From: Bacteroidota bacterium | Lineage (GTDB): Bacteria; Bacteroidota; Bacteroidia; Chitinophagales; Chitinophagaceae | Length of the DNA stretch: 63,691 nucleotides | Direction of reading: 5' to 3' | Assembly (NCBI GenBank): GCA_005884665.1 | Contig: VBAT01000012.1 | Coordinates: forward strand, 1-63,691 | In this document: positions 7,671 to 16,441 of the stretch, piece after piece | Position numbering within the stretch: position 1 is the stretch's first letter | Layout: each line of letters begins with the position of its first letter | Position numbers and translations under genes: made by a program | Notes under the pieces: model-generated | The model's database searches: none | Seen by the model: the letters and a program-made list of their open reading frames with translations, nothing else | What the model was told of the DNA's origin: nothing

Positions 7671-10306
7671 AGCAGCGATTTCACTTTTCCTATCACCTCT
7701 TTAAGATTGCCTGCATCCTGTCCCCCGGCAGTTGCCAGCGTTTTTTGTCCCCCTCCACCGCCTTTGATCAGCGGAGCAACATGTTCCTTGATGATCTTAC
7801 CTGCATCCAGGTTCCTTGCAGCCGCAACAGTTTCGGAGATACCTACTGCCACAAAGGGTTTACCGCCGATATTGGCACACAACACGACGAGGTGATCACG
7901 CAAATGATTTTTCAGATCAAAGCAAAGCTTCTTTAAAGCATCGGCACTGCTTACTTCTACGATATCGCCTATAAAATTTACGCTGTTGATGATCTCATCC
8001 TTTTGCAACAACTCATTACGCACAGCTACCAATTGACGTGCTTCCAGGTGTTCGATATGTTTTGAAAGCTGCGCATTTTCTTCCTGGAGACTGTTTATAC
8101 TTTTTAAAACATCTTTCGGGTTCTTTAATGTTCCCCGGACCTGCCGAAGCAGGATGGATTGACTGTTGACATATTCTTCGGCCATTTTACCGGATACAGC
8201 TTCAATGCGACGGACACCAGCAGCGATTGCCGATTCACCCGTTATCCTGAAAAATCCCAGTTGACCTGTAGTACCTGCATGCGTACCCCCACACAGCTCA
8301 ACCGAATAGCCTGGATCAATGATGACTACTCTTACCACATCACCGTATTTCTCACCAAATAAAGCCATCGCTCCCAGTTTCAACGCCTCATCTTTTGGCA
8401 TTTGTTTAATGACTACCGGGATATTCTCTCTTATTTTTTCATTCACCAGCGCTTCAATAGCTGCTATTTCCTCATCAGTGACCTTGGCAAAATGAGAGAA
8501 GTCGAAGCGAAGATGCTCATCATTGACCAGTGAACCTTTTTGAGCAACATGGGTACCCAACACTTTTCGTAAGGCTGCGTGAAGAAGATGTGTAGCGGAA
8601 TGATGCGCTACGATGTTCTTTCTTCTTTCAACATCTACCTTAGCCATGATCTCGCCGGAAAGATCGGCCGGGATCGTATCTGTAAAATGAACGATGAGGT
8701 TATTTTCTTTTTTAGTGTCATTCACTGGCAACTCTTCTCCATCAACTACCAGGATACCTGTGTCTCCTACCTGGCCACCACTTTCAGCATAAAAAGGAGT
8801 ATTGTCCAATACGAGTTGATAAGACTCTTTTCCTTTGGCTTTAATTCTCCGGTATTTTAAAACATGCGACTGCGACTCCATTGAATCATAGCCGGTGAAT
8901 TTGTTGCTGCCTTCCCTGAGTGTGATCCAATCTTCAGTATCAACGGCAGTAGCCGCGCGGGACCGGGATTTTTGTTTCTGCATCTCCTCCTCAAAACCTT
9001 TTTCATCGACCCTAAGCTTATTCTCTTCCGCGATCAACCTTGTGAGGTCAATCGGGAAACCGTAAGTGTCCAACAATTCAAAAGCATCACTGCCGCTGAT
9101 GATCCCGGAATTCTTAATGGAAGAAGAACCGATGATCTCGTCTATTCTTTTCAAGCCTTTGTCCAGCGTTCTCAAAAAAGCGTCTTCCTCTTCCTTTACT
9201 ACTTTACTTACAAAATCAACCTGTTTGTACAATTCAGGAAATACATTTTCAAATTGACTGCCGAGCAGCGGGACCAGGCGATTCAGCAGTGGTTGTTTAT
9301 AATCCAGGTAAGAATAGTAGTAGCGAACCGCCCGGCGAAGGATCCTCCTGATCACATAGCCGGCGCCTGTATTGGAAGGAAGCTGACCATCGGCAATTGT
9401 AAAACCGATAGCCCGTACATGATCGGCGATCACCCGGAAAGCAATGGCCTGCCTGCTATCGCCATAATCGTATTTCTTGCCGGTTATCTTTTCGATTTCC
9501 CGTATAGTGCCGGCAAAAACGTCGGTATCATAGTTAGAAGTTTTCCCCTGCACTACTTTTGTCAGCCGTTCAAGACCCATCCCCGTATCTACATGTTTAG
9601 CCGGTAAAGACTCCAGGCTTCCATCTTTCAGGCGATTGAATTGTATGAATACATTATTCCATATTTCAACCACTTTGCCCGTTTCATCGTTGTTGACGAG
9701 TTTATGTCCATCGTTATTGGCTTCCGGCCGGCAATCATAGTGTATTTCGGTACAGGGACCACAGGGGCCGGTTTCCCCCATTTCCCAGAAATTGTCTTTC
9801 TTATTCCCGTTTAGTATCCTGTCCTCGGGTATCCATTTCTTCCATTCATTGTAGGCTTCTTCATCTTTTGGCAGTTTTTCTTTTTCATCGCCTTCAAAAA
9901 TGGTAACATATAAACGGCCCGGTTCCAGGCCATATACGCTGGTCAGTAGTTCCCAGCTCCATTCAATAGCTTCTCTTTTAAAATACCCACCTGCCGGACG
10001 GGCAGGATCCCCAAAACTCCAGTTACCCAGCATTTCGAACATCGTATGATGATAGGTATCTACTCCTACTTCTTCCAGATCATTGTGCTTGCCGCTTACA
10101 CGAAGGCATTTCTGAGTGTCGGCTATCCGCGGATAGGGAGCTTTTTTATTTCCGAGGAAATAATCTTTGAACTGGTTCATACCTGCATTGGTGAACATCA
10201 GCGTAGGATCATTCTTTACCACGATTGGGGCCGAAGGCACGATCTGGTGGCCCTTTGATTTAAAGAAATCGAGGAATTTCTGTCTTATTTCGGCGCTGGT
10301 TAACAT
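7667..10306 (-). CDS. alaS: Alanyl-tRNA synthetase, with a 7-residue repeat-derived insertion
   Basis: Cytoplasmic class II synthetase of 879 residues charging tRNA(Ala). The N-terminal catalytic domain begins TSAEIRQKFLDFFKSKGHQ. Motif 2/3 regions, the editing-site HSATHLLHAALR (about residue 570) and CGGTHAGTTGQ (about 670), and the C-terminal Gly-rich GGGGGGQKTLATAGG are all present. In the conserved GNWSFGDYFK segment seven extra residues, PARPAGG (101-107), separate GD from YFK. They are encoded by a palindromic GCCTGCC-type element (9986-10006). The frame is otherwise intact, so the enzyme is presumably active. Alternative reading as a pseudogene is unlikely because the gene is essential and full length. 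Confidence 0.98.
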   Translation of the reverse strand: MLTSAEIRQKFLDFFKSKGHQIVPSAPIVVKNDPTLMFTNAGMNQFKDYFLGNKKAPYPRIADTQKCLRVSGKHNDLEEVGVDTYHHTMFEMLGNWSFGDPARPAGGYFKREAIEWSWELLTSVYGLEPGRLYVTIFEGDEKEKLPKDEEAYNEWKKWIPEDRILNGNKKDNFWEMGETGPCGPCTEIHYDCRPEANNDGHKLVNNDETGKVVEIWNNVFIQFNRLKDGSLESLPAKHVDTGMGLERLTKVVQGKTSNYDTDVFAGTIREIEKITGKKYDYGDSRQAIAFRVIADHVRAIGFTIADGQLPSNTGAGYVIRRILRRAVRYYYSYLDYKQPLLNRLVPLLGSQFENVFPELYKQVDFVSKVVKEEEDAFLRTLDKGLKRIDEIIGSSSIKNSGIISGSDAFELLDTYGFPIDLTRLIAEENKLRVDEKGFEEEMQKQKSRSRAATAVDTEDWITLREGSNKFTGYDSMESQSHVLKYRRIKAKGKESYQLVLDNTPFYAESGGQVGDTGILVVDGEELPVNDTKKENNLIVHFTDTIPADLSGEIMAKVDVERRKNIVAHHSATHLLHAALRKVLGTHVAQKGSLVNDEHLRFDFSHFAKVTDEEIAAIEALVNEKIRENIPVVIKQMPKDEALKLGAMALFGEKYGDVVRVVIIDPGYSVELCGGTHAGTTGQLGFFRITGESAIAAGVRRIEAVSGKMAEEYVNSQSILLRQVRGTLKNPKDVLKSINSLQEENAQLSKHIEHLEARQLVAVRNELLQKDEIINSVNFIGDIVEVSSADALKKLCFDLKNHLRDHLVVLCANIGGKPFVAVGISETVAAARNLDAGKIIKEHVAPLIKGGGGGQKTLATAGGQDAGNLKEVIGKVKSLL
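9986..10006. repeat. GCCTGCC-type palindrome inserted in frame in alaS
   Basis: CCTGCC-ggacg-GGCAGG inverted repeat. Exactly 21 nt (seven codons, PARPAGG) are extra relative to the usual GNxSFGDYFK context of alanyl-tRNA synthetases. Related palindromes sit in gaps at 5688, 22668, 32289 and 34413. Confidence 0.75.
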
Positions 10307-10315
10307 GAAGGGTGA

Positions 10316-10410
10316 GTTGTGAGTCGTGAGTCGATAGTCGATAGCCGATAGTCATCGCTTCCTGCTTCGTTGCGCTCGCAGTGATGCCTTCGCAATGACG
10401 GGAGACAGCT
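10316..10410. repeat. Composite intergenic repeat (GTCGATAGTC and GCTTCGTTGCGCTCGCAGTGATG words)
   Basis: Tandem GAGTCG/GATAGTC words (10316-10353) followed by a CTTCGTTGCGCTCGC...CGCAATGACGG element (10360-10401). The first part resembles the insertion inside birA (20933-20995). The second resembles 58811-58840 and 63337-63355. It fills the gap upstream of alaS. Confidence 0.6.
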
Positions 10411-10479
10411 AAGTAATGTTGGCGGTGGCAAAATCCTGGTTATTGTGCTGTGAGCCATGTTTTTCGAAAAATAATTGGG

Positions 10480-10510
10480 TTGATTTTTGCTAATTCCCGG
10501 CTTATATTTG
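10480..10510 (+). promoter_or_regulatory. Promoter of the M23 peptidase gene
   Basis: TTG at 10480-10482, a 20-bp spacer and an exact -7 element TATATTTG at 10503-10510 match the Bacteroidota promoter layout. The leader to the ATG at 10600 would be about 85 nt. Confidence 0.6.
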
Positions 10511-10599
10511 TTTGTTCCCGAAGCCAGTTTAAGTGGCGCAAAGGTAAAAGATTCAATTTATTTGTACCCGTGAAAGACTGATCCAATAGCTGCTTTGCT

Positions 10600-11571
10600 A
10601 TGAAAAAAATAAAATATTACTATAATACCAATACTCTCCGGTATGAAAAGCTCGAAACCCCGCTTCGAGTAAGGGTTCTCCGCATATTCGGATTCATCGC
10701 AGCAGCCTTTGTAACCGCCGTTCTTATCTCGTTCATTGCCTTCAAGTTCGTCGGTTCTCCCAATGAAAAATTGCTGGGAATGGAAAACGAACGCCTAAAA
10801 GACCGCTACCGCGAAATGAACGATAAGGTTAAGGATCTCGAAAAACAGATGAAAGAATTGGAAAACCGGGACAATAATGTTTACCGTTCAATTTTTGAAG
10901 CGAATCCTATTCCCGATAGTGCCAGGGCCAAAGAACTGGAGGAGCAACTGGAAAGAGAAACCATTCTCAGTATGAATGACCGGGAGTTGCTGAATTCAAT
11001 TGTAAGCACGCTGAACAAACTCACCAGCCGCGTTAAAGCGCAGAATGCCTCATATACCGAGATTGACAAACTTGTAAGCAATAAGGAGCTGCTTTTATCA
11101 CATACTCCCGCCATCCAACCCGTGAGCAATAAGGACCTGAATCGTCTTGCCTCAGGCTTTGGGCACCGCATTGATCCTATCTATAAAACGGTTAAGATGC
11201 ATGCCGGTCTCGATTTCGCCGCTCCCCAGGGAACACCTATCTATGCTACTGCAGATGGCACTGTAACTACCGGAGGTAACACAAATAACGGCTATGGCAA
11301 TCACGTTGTCATCAATCATGGTTATGGTTATGAAACGTTATATGGACATATGGTACGCGTAAAAGCGAAACCGGGAGAAGCCGTAAAGCGTGGGGAAGTG
11401 ATTGGATGGGTCGGTAGTACCGGTAAATCAACAGGACCACATTGCCATTATGAAGTGCATAAGAACGGTCAAAAGATCAACCCTATTTATTTCTTTTATA
11501 ACGATCTTTCACCGGATCAATTTGACCGTTTGCTGAAACAGGCTGCATCTTCCAACCAGAGCCTTGATTAA
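10600..11571 (+). CDS. Membrane-anchored M23 (LytM-type) metallopeptidase
   Basis: 323 residues. A short cytoplasmic N-terminus (KYYYNTNTLRYEKLE) is followed by one transmembrane helix at about 30-50, a coiled coil at about 55-115, and a C-terminal LytM/M23 domain. The zinc motifs are HAGLDF (H-x3-D) and GPHCHYEVH (H-x-H), with the fold start SGFGHRIDP. The family cleaves peptide cross-links in peptidoglycan or acts with partners in cell separation and elongation. All zinc ligands are visible, so activity is likely. It has its own promoter. The coiled coil plus LytM arrangement resembles Bacteroidota NlpD/EnvC-like proteins. Confidence 0.93.
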   Translation: MKKIKYYYNTNTLRYEKLETPLRVRVLRIFGFIAAAFVTAVLISFIAFKFVGSPNEKLLGMENERLKDRYREMNDKVKDLEKQMKELENRDNNVYRSIFEANPIPDSARAKELEEQLERETILSMNDRELLNSIVSTLNKLTSRVKAQNASYTEIDKLVSNKELLLSHTPAIQPVSNKDLNRLASGFGHRIDPIYKTVKMHAGLDFAAPQGTPIYATADGTVTTGGNTNNGYGNHVVINHGYGYETLYGHMVRVKAKPGEAVKRGEVIGWVGSTGKSTGPHCHYEVHKNGQKINPIYFFYNDLSPDQFDRLLKQAASSNQSLD

Positions 11572-11585
11572 ACAAAAGGCACATT

Positions 11586-11756
11586 ATGGCCAAATTTGCT
11601 CTTTATTTCACGCAATCCCGCATTTTGGGAGACAAAGATTCCAACCTGATTTTCGTGGCGTCGTGGCGTGAGTATTTATTTCCAAAATTAGCCACACCAA
11701 AGACCCGCCTGTTCCAATTCGCAGACCGCAAGCAACTTTTCCACACCATTGCATAA
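11586..11756 (+). CDS. Possible small protein, 56 codons, unknown
   Basis: A complete ATG-to-TAA frame (MAKFALYFTQ... to ...QLFHTIA) begins 14 bp after the M23 gene and ends before the MerR gene. There is no recognised family, hydrophobic helix or upstream signal. It would be co-transcribed with the peptidase if real. The main alternative is chance. Confidence 0.25.
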   Translation: MAKFALYFTQSRILGDKDSNLIFVASWREYLFPKLATPKTRLFQFADRKQLFHTIA

Positions 11757-11799
11757 CTGCCGGTTGCTGCAAATAGCATTCGTATCTTTATGTATCGTT

Positions 11800-12345
11800 A
11801 TGGGCAAATCCCTTACACAAATAACCTTTGAATTTGGTGAGATGGAAGAAAAAGAAATGATCCCGGCTGATACAGCAGTGATGCCAGCCGCCGACACCGA
11901 AGAAAAATCACAGGAGATTTCACCCACCACTCCGGCTATAGACAAGAAGAACCGTTCTACCCGCGGCCGGAAATCGCTAAAGGATATCAACCTGGCATCC
12001 GACCTCATTAATATTCCCGCCGATGAAGAGCTTTTTAAAAAGCAATATTATTCGATTGGCGAAGTAGCTGCTATGTTCCGCGAAAATCAATCGCTGATCC
12101 GCTACTGGGAGACTGAATTTGATATTTTACAACCCCGCAAAAACCGCAAAGGGGACAGGTTTTTTCGCCCTGTAGACATAAAAAATCTCGTGATGATCTA
12201 TGACCTGTTGCGCCGCCGGAAATTCACGATCGAAGGCGCCAAAGACTACCTCAAAAAAAATAAGAATGCGGATGAAAAGTTCGCCATGATACAATCGCTG
12301 GAAAAGGTTAAGACCTTTTTCCTGGAGCTGAAGGCTTCGCTTTGA
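11800..12345 (+). CDS. MerR-family transcriptional regulator
   Basis: DNA-binding protein, 181 residues from the preferred start at 11800; an in-frame ATG at 11749 also exists. An acidic, low-complexity N-terminal extension of about 65 residues precedes a MerR winged helix: YYSIGEVAAMFRENQSLIRY, then WETEFDILQPRKNRKGDRFF. A short C-terminal coiled coil follows. There is no metal- or drug-binding C-terminal domain, so the ligand is unknown. Single-copy MerR proteins of this form are common in Bacteroidota. The stop is closely followed by a large hairpin. Confidence 0.9.
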   Translation: MGKSLTQITFEFGEMEEKEMIPADTAVMPAADTEEKSQEISPTTPAIDKKNRSTRGRKSLKDINLASDLINIPADEELFKKQYYSIGEVAAMFRENQSLIRYWETEFDILQPRKNRKGDRFFRPVDIKNLVMIYDLLRRRKFTIEGAKDYLKKNKNADEKFAMIQSLEKVKTFFLELKASL

Positions 12346-12348
12346 CGC

Positions 12349-12428
12349 GGCGGGCGCACCCATCAGGCCACTCGAAGTAAATATTAACTTCGGGAATAAC
12401 GAGTAAGTGGCCAGATGGGTACCGCCAG
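12349..12428. other. Large imperfect hairpin after the MerR gene
   Basis: Arms ACCCATCaGGCCACtCG (12358-12374) and CGAGtaAGTGGCCaGATGGGT (12400-12420) pair over about 16 bp with one mismatch and a two-base bulge. The loop holds a second stem CGAAGT/ACTTCG around AAATATTA. Flanking GGCG/CGCC may extend it. There is no T run, so it is not a standard terminator. It could stabilise the MerR mRNA 3' end or be a repeat element. Confidence 0.6.
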
Positions 12429-12485
12429 TGCAACTTTAACACGATTCGCCGCATCTTTTGATCGCCTGCCTTTAATTTTACCTTT

Positions 12486-12493
12486 TAGTTTTG
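12486..12493 (+). promoter_or_regulatory. -7 promoter element TAGTTTTG for the thioredoxin-like gene
   Basis: Full TAnnTTTG match ending only four bases before the ATG at 12498. It implies a leaderless or nearly leaderless message. Confidence 0.5.
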
Positions 12494-12497
12494 GATT

Positions 12498-13025
12498 ATG
12501 AAGAAATTGCTGTCAACTATCGCCATTTTGTTTTTATTGCATTATGCCACGCTGGCTCAAAATCAATTCCAGGTATTCTCCGAGCGGCCGAATGAAAAAA
12601 CATATAAGGGGATCATTTCAAGAGACGTTTTAATGGCTGATACTTCTTTTACCTGGCTGAATAGCGCTAAAAATTTTGTGCCTGAAAAATCCGCGTTAGA
12701 TGCTCTTCGAAAAGGCAAAGACAGTATCCAGCTCCTCGTATTTATGGGAACATGGTGTGAAGATTCACACGATGTAATTCCAAGACTTTATTCAATGACC
12801 GATGCAGCGGGGTTTTCGCAGGATAGGATCACGCTGATCGGTGTCGACAGGAAAAAAACGACCCTTAGTCATCTGACGGAAGCGATGAACATCATCAATG
12901 TTCCGACTATTATCGTTATGAAAAGGGGAAAAGAGGTTGGGCGTATCGTTGAATATGGGAAATACGGGATGATCGACAGGGAGCTCGGAGAGATCGTCAA
13001 CTCAATAAATCCGGTTTCGCATTAG
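12498..13025 (+). CDS. Secreted thioredoxin-fold protein with CEDS motif
   Basis: 175 residues with a signal peptide (cleavage near TLAQ). The fold is that of a thioredoxin: the strand LLVFMGTWCEDSH, then the alpha helix, the strand ITLIGVDRKK, and the cis-Pro region INVPTIIV. The active site reads W-C-E-D-S (Cys 87, Ser 90), so it has a single redox cysteine rather than CxxC. It cannot act as an ordinary dithiol reductase and might use a monothiol mechanism or act on bound substrates. The 3' end overlaps the 3' end of the opposing mscS-like gene by 29 bp. Confidence 0.88.
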   Translation: MKKLLSTIAILFLLHYATLAQNQFQVFSERPNEKTYKGIISRDVLMADTSFTWLNSAKNFVPEKSALDALRKGKDSIQLLVFMGTWCEDSHDVIPRLYSMTDAAGFSQDRITLIGVDRKKTTLSHLTEAMNIINVPTIIVMKRGKEVGRIVEYGKYGMIDRELGEIVNSINPVSH

Positions 13026-14109
13026 GAGAACCTTCGATCCGGATACCGACGCTTGCACCCGCCATTTCTATTTCCATTTCTTCCATCAGTTTTAATACCT
13101 CGAGGTTAATCTCTTCCTTGGCTTTTACAAACTCGGCATTAGTTAGCGGGCGGGTGAAATAGTCAGCGTTTATAATGAACGCATTGGATGCAATTTCATT
13201 CAGGGCAGCCGTGAAGTTCTCAATTTCCTTATGCTGCAATATTTTTTTTATCCCGGCCACCAGTCGTTCCAGTTTTGCTGAAGAGGTAGATAGTGCTACC
13301 TGCAATCTTAATTCGCCCTTTAACTGGCTTCGAAGCGATAAATTATCAAGAATGCTGTCCACCATCTGTTTATTGGGAACAGTGATATAGGTCTTCTGGT
13401 CTGTCCTTATTCTTGTGCTGCGCAAACCGATCTTTTCAACATTGCCGGTCACGTTCTGTACTTTCACAAGATCGCCCTGTGTAAAGGGCTTGTCGAAAAA
13501 GATAATGAAAGAAGCAATCAGGTTTTCCAGGCTTTCCCGCAAGGCCAGGGCCACAGCTGCGCCAACGATGCTTAAGCCGGTAAGCATGTTACTGATATCA
13601 AAATGGAAAGCGAATTTTAAAACCATCAGGATACCGATGATAAAAATGATCACCTTGAAAAAATCGCGGAAGAAAACAACGAGCTGGTTATCGGCCTGGT
13701 CAACTGTGAGGTTTGCTTTTTTTTCGAGGATAACCGAAATAAAATCGATCGTACGCAGCAGCAGGCGGGTGAACGCAATAATCAGGATAATGGTGCCAAT
13801 GCAATGAATGATCTGTTTCGTACTGAACTCATATATTTCATAATTCCATTCCGCAGGGAAGTTCAGTTTGTGTAAAGAAACAATAGACACAAATATTACC
13901 AAAAACAGGCCCAGGGGCTCTGCTACCAGACTTTTAAATGACTCGCGGTCCAGGTTTTTCCAAACCCTGTTGAGCATCCGGAAGAGAAGACCCGCGAGAT
14001 ATCTCGAAATGAACCTTTTTAGAACCAGGACAAAAACGATCACTCCCAGCACGACCAGGTAATTCCTGACTGTATTGCTATACCACACTTCGTTCAAAAA
14101 ATCATTCAT
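12997..14109 (-). CDS. MscS-family mechanosensitive ion channel
   Basis: 370 residues. About four or five transmembrane helices lie in the first 180 residues, then the pore-lining helix (LSIVGAAVALALRESLENL), followed by the MscS beta domain (FDKPFTQGDLVKV ... GNVEKIGLRSTRIRT) and an alpha/beta C-terminal domain. The family opens on membrane tension and releases solutes during osmotic downshock, in the inner membrane. The start ATG is preceded by a short gap. The protein ends by overlapping the thioredoxin-like gene on the opposite strand (12997-13025). Confidence 0.95.
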   Translation of the reverse strand: MNDFLNEVWYSNTVRNYLVVLGVIVFVLVLKRFISRYLAGLLFRMLNRVWKNLDRESFKSLVAEPLGLFLVIFVSIVSLHKLNFPAEWNYEIYEFSTKQIIHCIGTIILIIAFTRLLLRTIDFISVILEKKANLTVDQADNQLVVFFRDFFKVIIFIIGILMVLKFAFHFDISNMLTGLSIVGAAVALALRESLENLIASFIIFFDKPFTQGDLVKVQNVTGNVEKIGLRSTRIRTDQKTYITVPNKQMVDSILDNLSLRSQLKGELRLQVALSTSSAKLERLVAGIKKILQHKEIENFTAALNEIASNAFIINADYFTRPLTNAEFVKAKEEINLEVLKLMEEMEIEMAGASVGIRIEGSPNAKPDLLS

Positions 14110-14194
14110 GAACCAATTTCATTTCAAGGTGAATCTCACGTCACAGCCCAAAATCGCAACGTCAGTGCCATCACAATAGATCGTTGCGTCTTCG

Positions 14195-14212
14195 TCCCGC
14201 TTAATGGCGGGA
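14195..14212. repeat. Palindrome TCCCGC-TTAATG-GCGGGA
   Basis: Near-perfect palindrome in the gap upstream of mscS, matching those at 2885, 23526 and 38559. Confidence 0.65.
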
Positions 14213-14281
14213 TTGCGAGAAATCAAAAATGACATACTATCGATTTGGATCGCAAAAATATCGAATACTTTGCAGCAGCCG

Positions 14282-15094
14282 CTAGTGGAAATCATAAATA
14301 TCAATGCGGTCTTTTCTTAACGCATACAGGCGGGTAGATGTAAAGTTGAAAGACCGGGCATGCTGCAGCTCTACAGGAAGTTTCCATTCCTCTGTAAGCA
14401 GGGTCCTGATGCTATATCGGTATAGATTGCCCGCATTCGAGCCATAAACATATTTCCCCGAAACTTTGAAATTATTCCAGTGGTTGATGGGTATTTTATT
14501 CTTTAGTGCCCCGTAATAATCAAATGCGTAAACTCCCATGGAAGAATCATACAGATAAACGAACTGATCTTCGTCAAATATTCCCTGGGGCGAAGGGGTG
14601 GGATCGAACAGCTGACGGAAATCTGGCGTTTCGCCCAGCACAGATCCATCTTCATCTATTTTCTTCAGCTTGTTTTCCAATTCGTCATATACCCAGATCT
14701 TATTATCATAGGATTGACCTATTGCTTTCACCTGCAAAATATTTTGACGCCGCAGGTCAATGGTGTTGCGAACAGAGAGAAAACGGTCGAGCACTACGAT
14801 AGTGGCAAAATCACGGTAATACAACAATACTTTTAAGGGATTAGAGACATCGATAAGGGTGGCCTGCCCGTATTTTTTTACATTATTAAAAATGGCCACT
14901 GAATCGCCATTTGCATTTAATTTCTTTACCTGGTTGCTGCTGCTGATAAGGTAAATATTATCCAGGTTGTCAACTGTAAAACCAACTATATCGCCCGTAA
15001 TCGTTCTTAAGGTGCGAAACAAAGTATCAGATTGTGCCTGTGCGACAATCGCCAGCACTATAAAGAAAAGGGATATCGTTATTTTTTTGATCAT
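14282..15094 (-). CDS. Secreted beta-propeller-like protein, unknown function
   Basis: 270 residues with a signal peptide (cleavage near VAQA). The rest is repeated short beta blades of the form GFTVDNLDNIYLISSSN, KIWVYDELENKLKKID and YVYGSNAGNLYRYS, resembling a six-bladed propeller of the NHL or YVTN kind. No catalytic motif is seen. The start overlaps the lpxH stop by four bases (ATGA), so the two are translated together. The function is not known. An envelope role is inferred from export and from its operon with lpxH. Confidence 0.8.
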   Translation of the reverse strand: MIKKITISLFFIVLAIVAQAQSDTLFRTLRTITGDIVGFTVDNLDNIYLISSSNQVKKLNANGDSVAIFNNVKKYGQATLIDVSNPLKVLLYYRDFATIVVLDRFLSVRNTIDLRRQNILQVKAIGQSYDNKIWVYDELENKLKKIDEDGSVLGETPDFRQLFDPTPSPQGIFDEDQFVYLYDSSMGVYAFDYYGALKNKIPINHWNNFKVSGKYVYGSNAGNLYRYSIRTLLTEEWKLPVELQHARSFNFTSTRLYALRKDRIDIYDFH

Positions 15095-15867
15095 TCTATC
15101 CGGATAATTTCTGCATCATTGCCTTTATACGATCTTAACTGGAGTGTTTGCCCGTCAAAGACAGCATAGGTAAAAAAACGGATCCAGTCGCCGAGGTTAA
15201 TATACCGGGCCCCCTCATTCAGACGATAATCAATGGCCAGGTGTCTATGCCCAAACACAAAAAAATCGAAATTTTCTTTTTTTAATACGTCTTTACAATA
15301 AATGATCAGCCACTCTTTGTCTTCCCCGAGGAATTTTTCATCGGAAAAGCCGGTCTTGATGCGGCTTCGGCGACTCATATAATGGGCAATTCCCATTCCC
15401 ACCCGGGGAGGCAGGATACCAAACAACCATTGGCAGGCCGGATTGCGGAATATTTTCTTTAATCGTTTATATCCATGATCATTGGGGCCCAGGCCATCGC
15501 CATGACCTACAAGGAATCTTTTGCCGCGGCGTTCAAATTCTTTAGGATGGAAATAAACGGGAATATTCAACTCTTTGAGCAGGTAATTCTTCATCCACAT
15601 ATCGTGATTGCCGACAAAAAAATGAATTTGTATACCTGAGTCGGTTAGTTCAGCAAGTTTGCCCAGCAGGCGAACAAAACCCTTTGGAACCACTTCCCGG
15701 TATTCATACCAGAAATCAAACATATCTCCGACAATAAAAATTTCTTCAGCATCCGCTTTAATGGAATCAAGAAACGAAATGATAGTTTTTTCCCGTTCCA
15801 GGCTACTGGCATGGTCGGGAGCACCAAGATGAAAGTCAGAGAGAAAGTAGATCTTTTTAGCCGTCAC
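15091..15867 (-). CDS. lpxH: UDP-2,3-diacylglucosamine diphosphatase-type metallophosphatase (LpxH-like)
   Basis: 258 residues. The calcineurin-like fold carries the dimetal ligands SDFHLG (about residue 10), VGDMFDFW (about 47), FVGNHDMW (about 85), VGHGDGLGP and FGHRH near the C-terminus. LpxH hydrolyses UDP-2,3-diacylglucosamine to lipid X in lipid A synthesis on the inner face of the cytoplasmic membrane. The YEYR segment after the second motif and the whole spacing fit the LpxH group better than general phosphoesterases. The next gene on the strand overlaps it. Confidence 0.9.
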   Translation of the reverse strand: MTAKKIYFLSDFHLGAPDHASSLEREKTIISFLDSIKADAEEIFIVGDMFDFWYEYREVVPKGFVRLLGKLAELTDSGIQIHFFVGNHDMWMKNYLLKELNIPVYFHPKEFERRGKRFLVGHGDGLGPNDHGYKRLKKIFRNPACQWLFGILPPRVGMGIAHYMSRRSRIKTGFSDEKFLGEDKEWLIIYCKDVLKKENFDFFVFGHRHLAIDYRLNEGARYINLGDWIRFFTYAVFDGQTLQLRSYKGNDAEIIRIE

Positions 15868-15880
15868 GATTTTTAAAATT

Positions 15881-16441
15881 CTAATTAGTATACAAACGAT
15901 ATTCGCCTCTTACATAACCCGGGCCCATTTTGTCCCAGATTGTGAATGAAATTGTAACAAACCCACGTTCCGAACTACTTGTCAGCGTCAGGGTCACTGT
16001 AAGCGATATGATCCTGGCATCTTCCGCCGAAATAGAGCGGGTGTGGCTCTTTGCAAAAAGATCTTTTTCTGATAGTAAGATCCGACCAGCGTCATTTGTT
16101 ACCTTCTCCGATGCACCAAGTAGCACTTGATTATCATGTATTGTCCAGCCGCTATCAACAAAGACGATCATTTTCACAGGTTTTGTAAAATCAACCACAT
16201 TATTGTCGGGCACGCGCTGGCCGTCATCGTAGACTAAATACGCCTTTCTAACTTTTACAAGATGCGTCTCAAGTTCGATCCCGTTATAAATAACCGTACT
16301 ACCACCATCCTTTATAACGGGACGATTGGCCTTTCGTTCTTTTTTTTCATTCTGTTCTCCCACGTTGCATCTGAATTCGCAGGAAGGAAGGACGGAAACA
16401 AGAAGGAGGAAGTATAAACACTGGTATAAAAACTTCCTCAT
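15881..16441 (-). CDS. Putative lipoprotein, unknown
   Basis: 186 residues with a lipoprotein signal (MRKFLYQCLYFLLL... lipobox LPSC). The mature part is mostly predicted beta strand with a long central loop and no recognised domain. It lies in a tight minus-strand run with the gamma-glutamylcyclotransferase-like gene (one-base overlap) and lpxH. A surface or periplasmic role is all that can be said. Confidence 0.75.
   Translation of the reverse strand: MRKFLYQCLYFLLLVSVLPSCEFRCNVGEQNEKKERKANRPVIKDGGSTVIYNGIELETHLVKVRKAYLVYDDGQRVPDNNVVDFTKPVKMIVFVDSGWTIHDNQVLLGASEKVTNDAGRILLSEKDLFAKSHTRSISAEDARIISLTVTLTLTSSSERGFVTISFTIWDKMGPGYVRGEYRLYTN

Noticed and set aside
14119..14304. 61-codon minus-strand frame between mscS and the propeller gene
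   Set aside because: Half of it reads through the TCCCGC...GCGGGA palindrome repeat and it overlaps the start of no conserved domain; composition is not protein-like.
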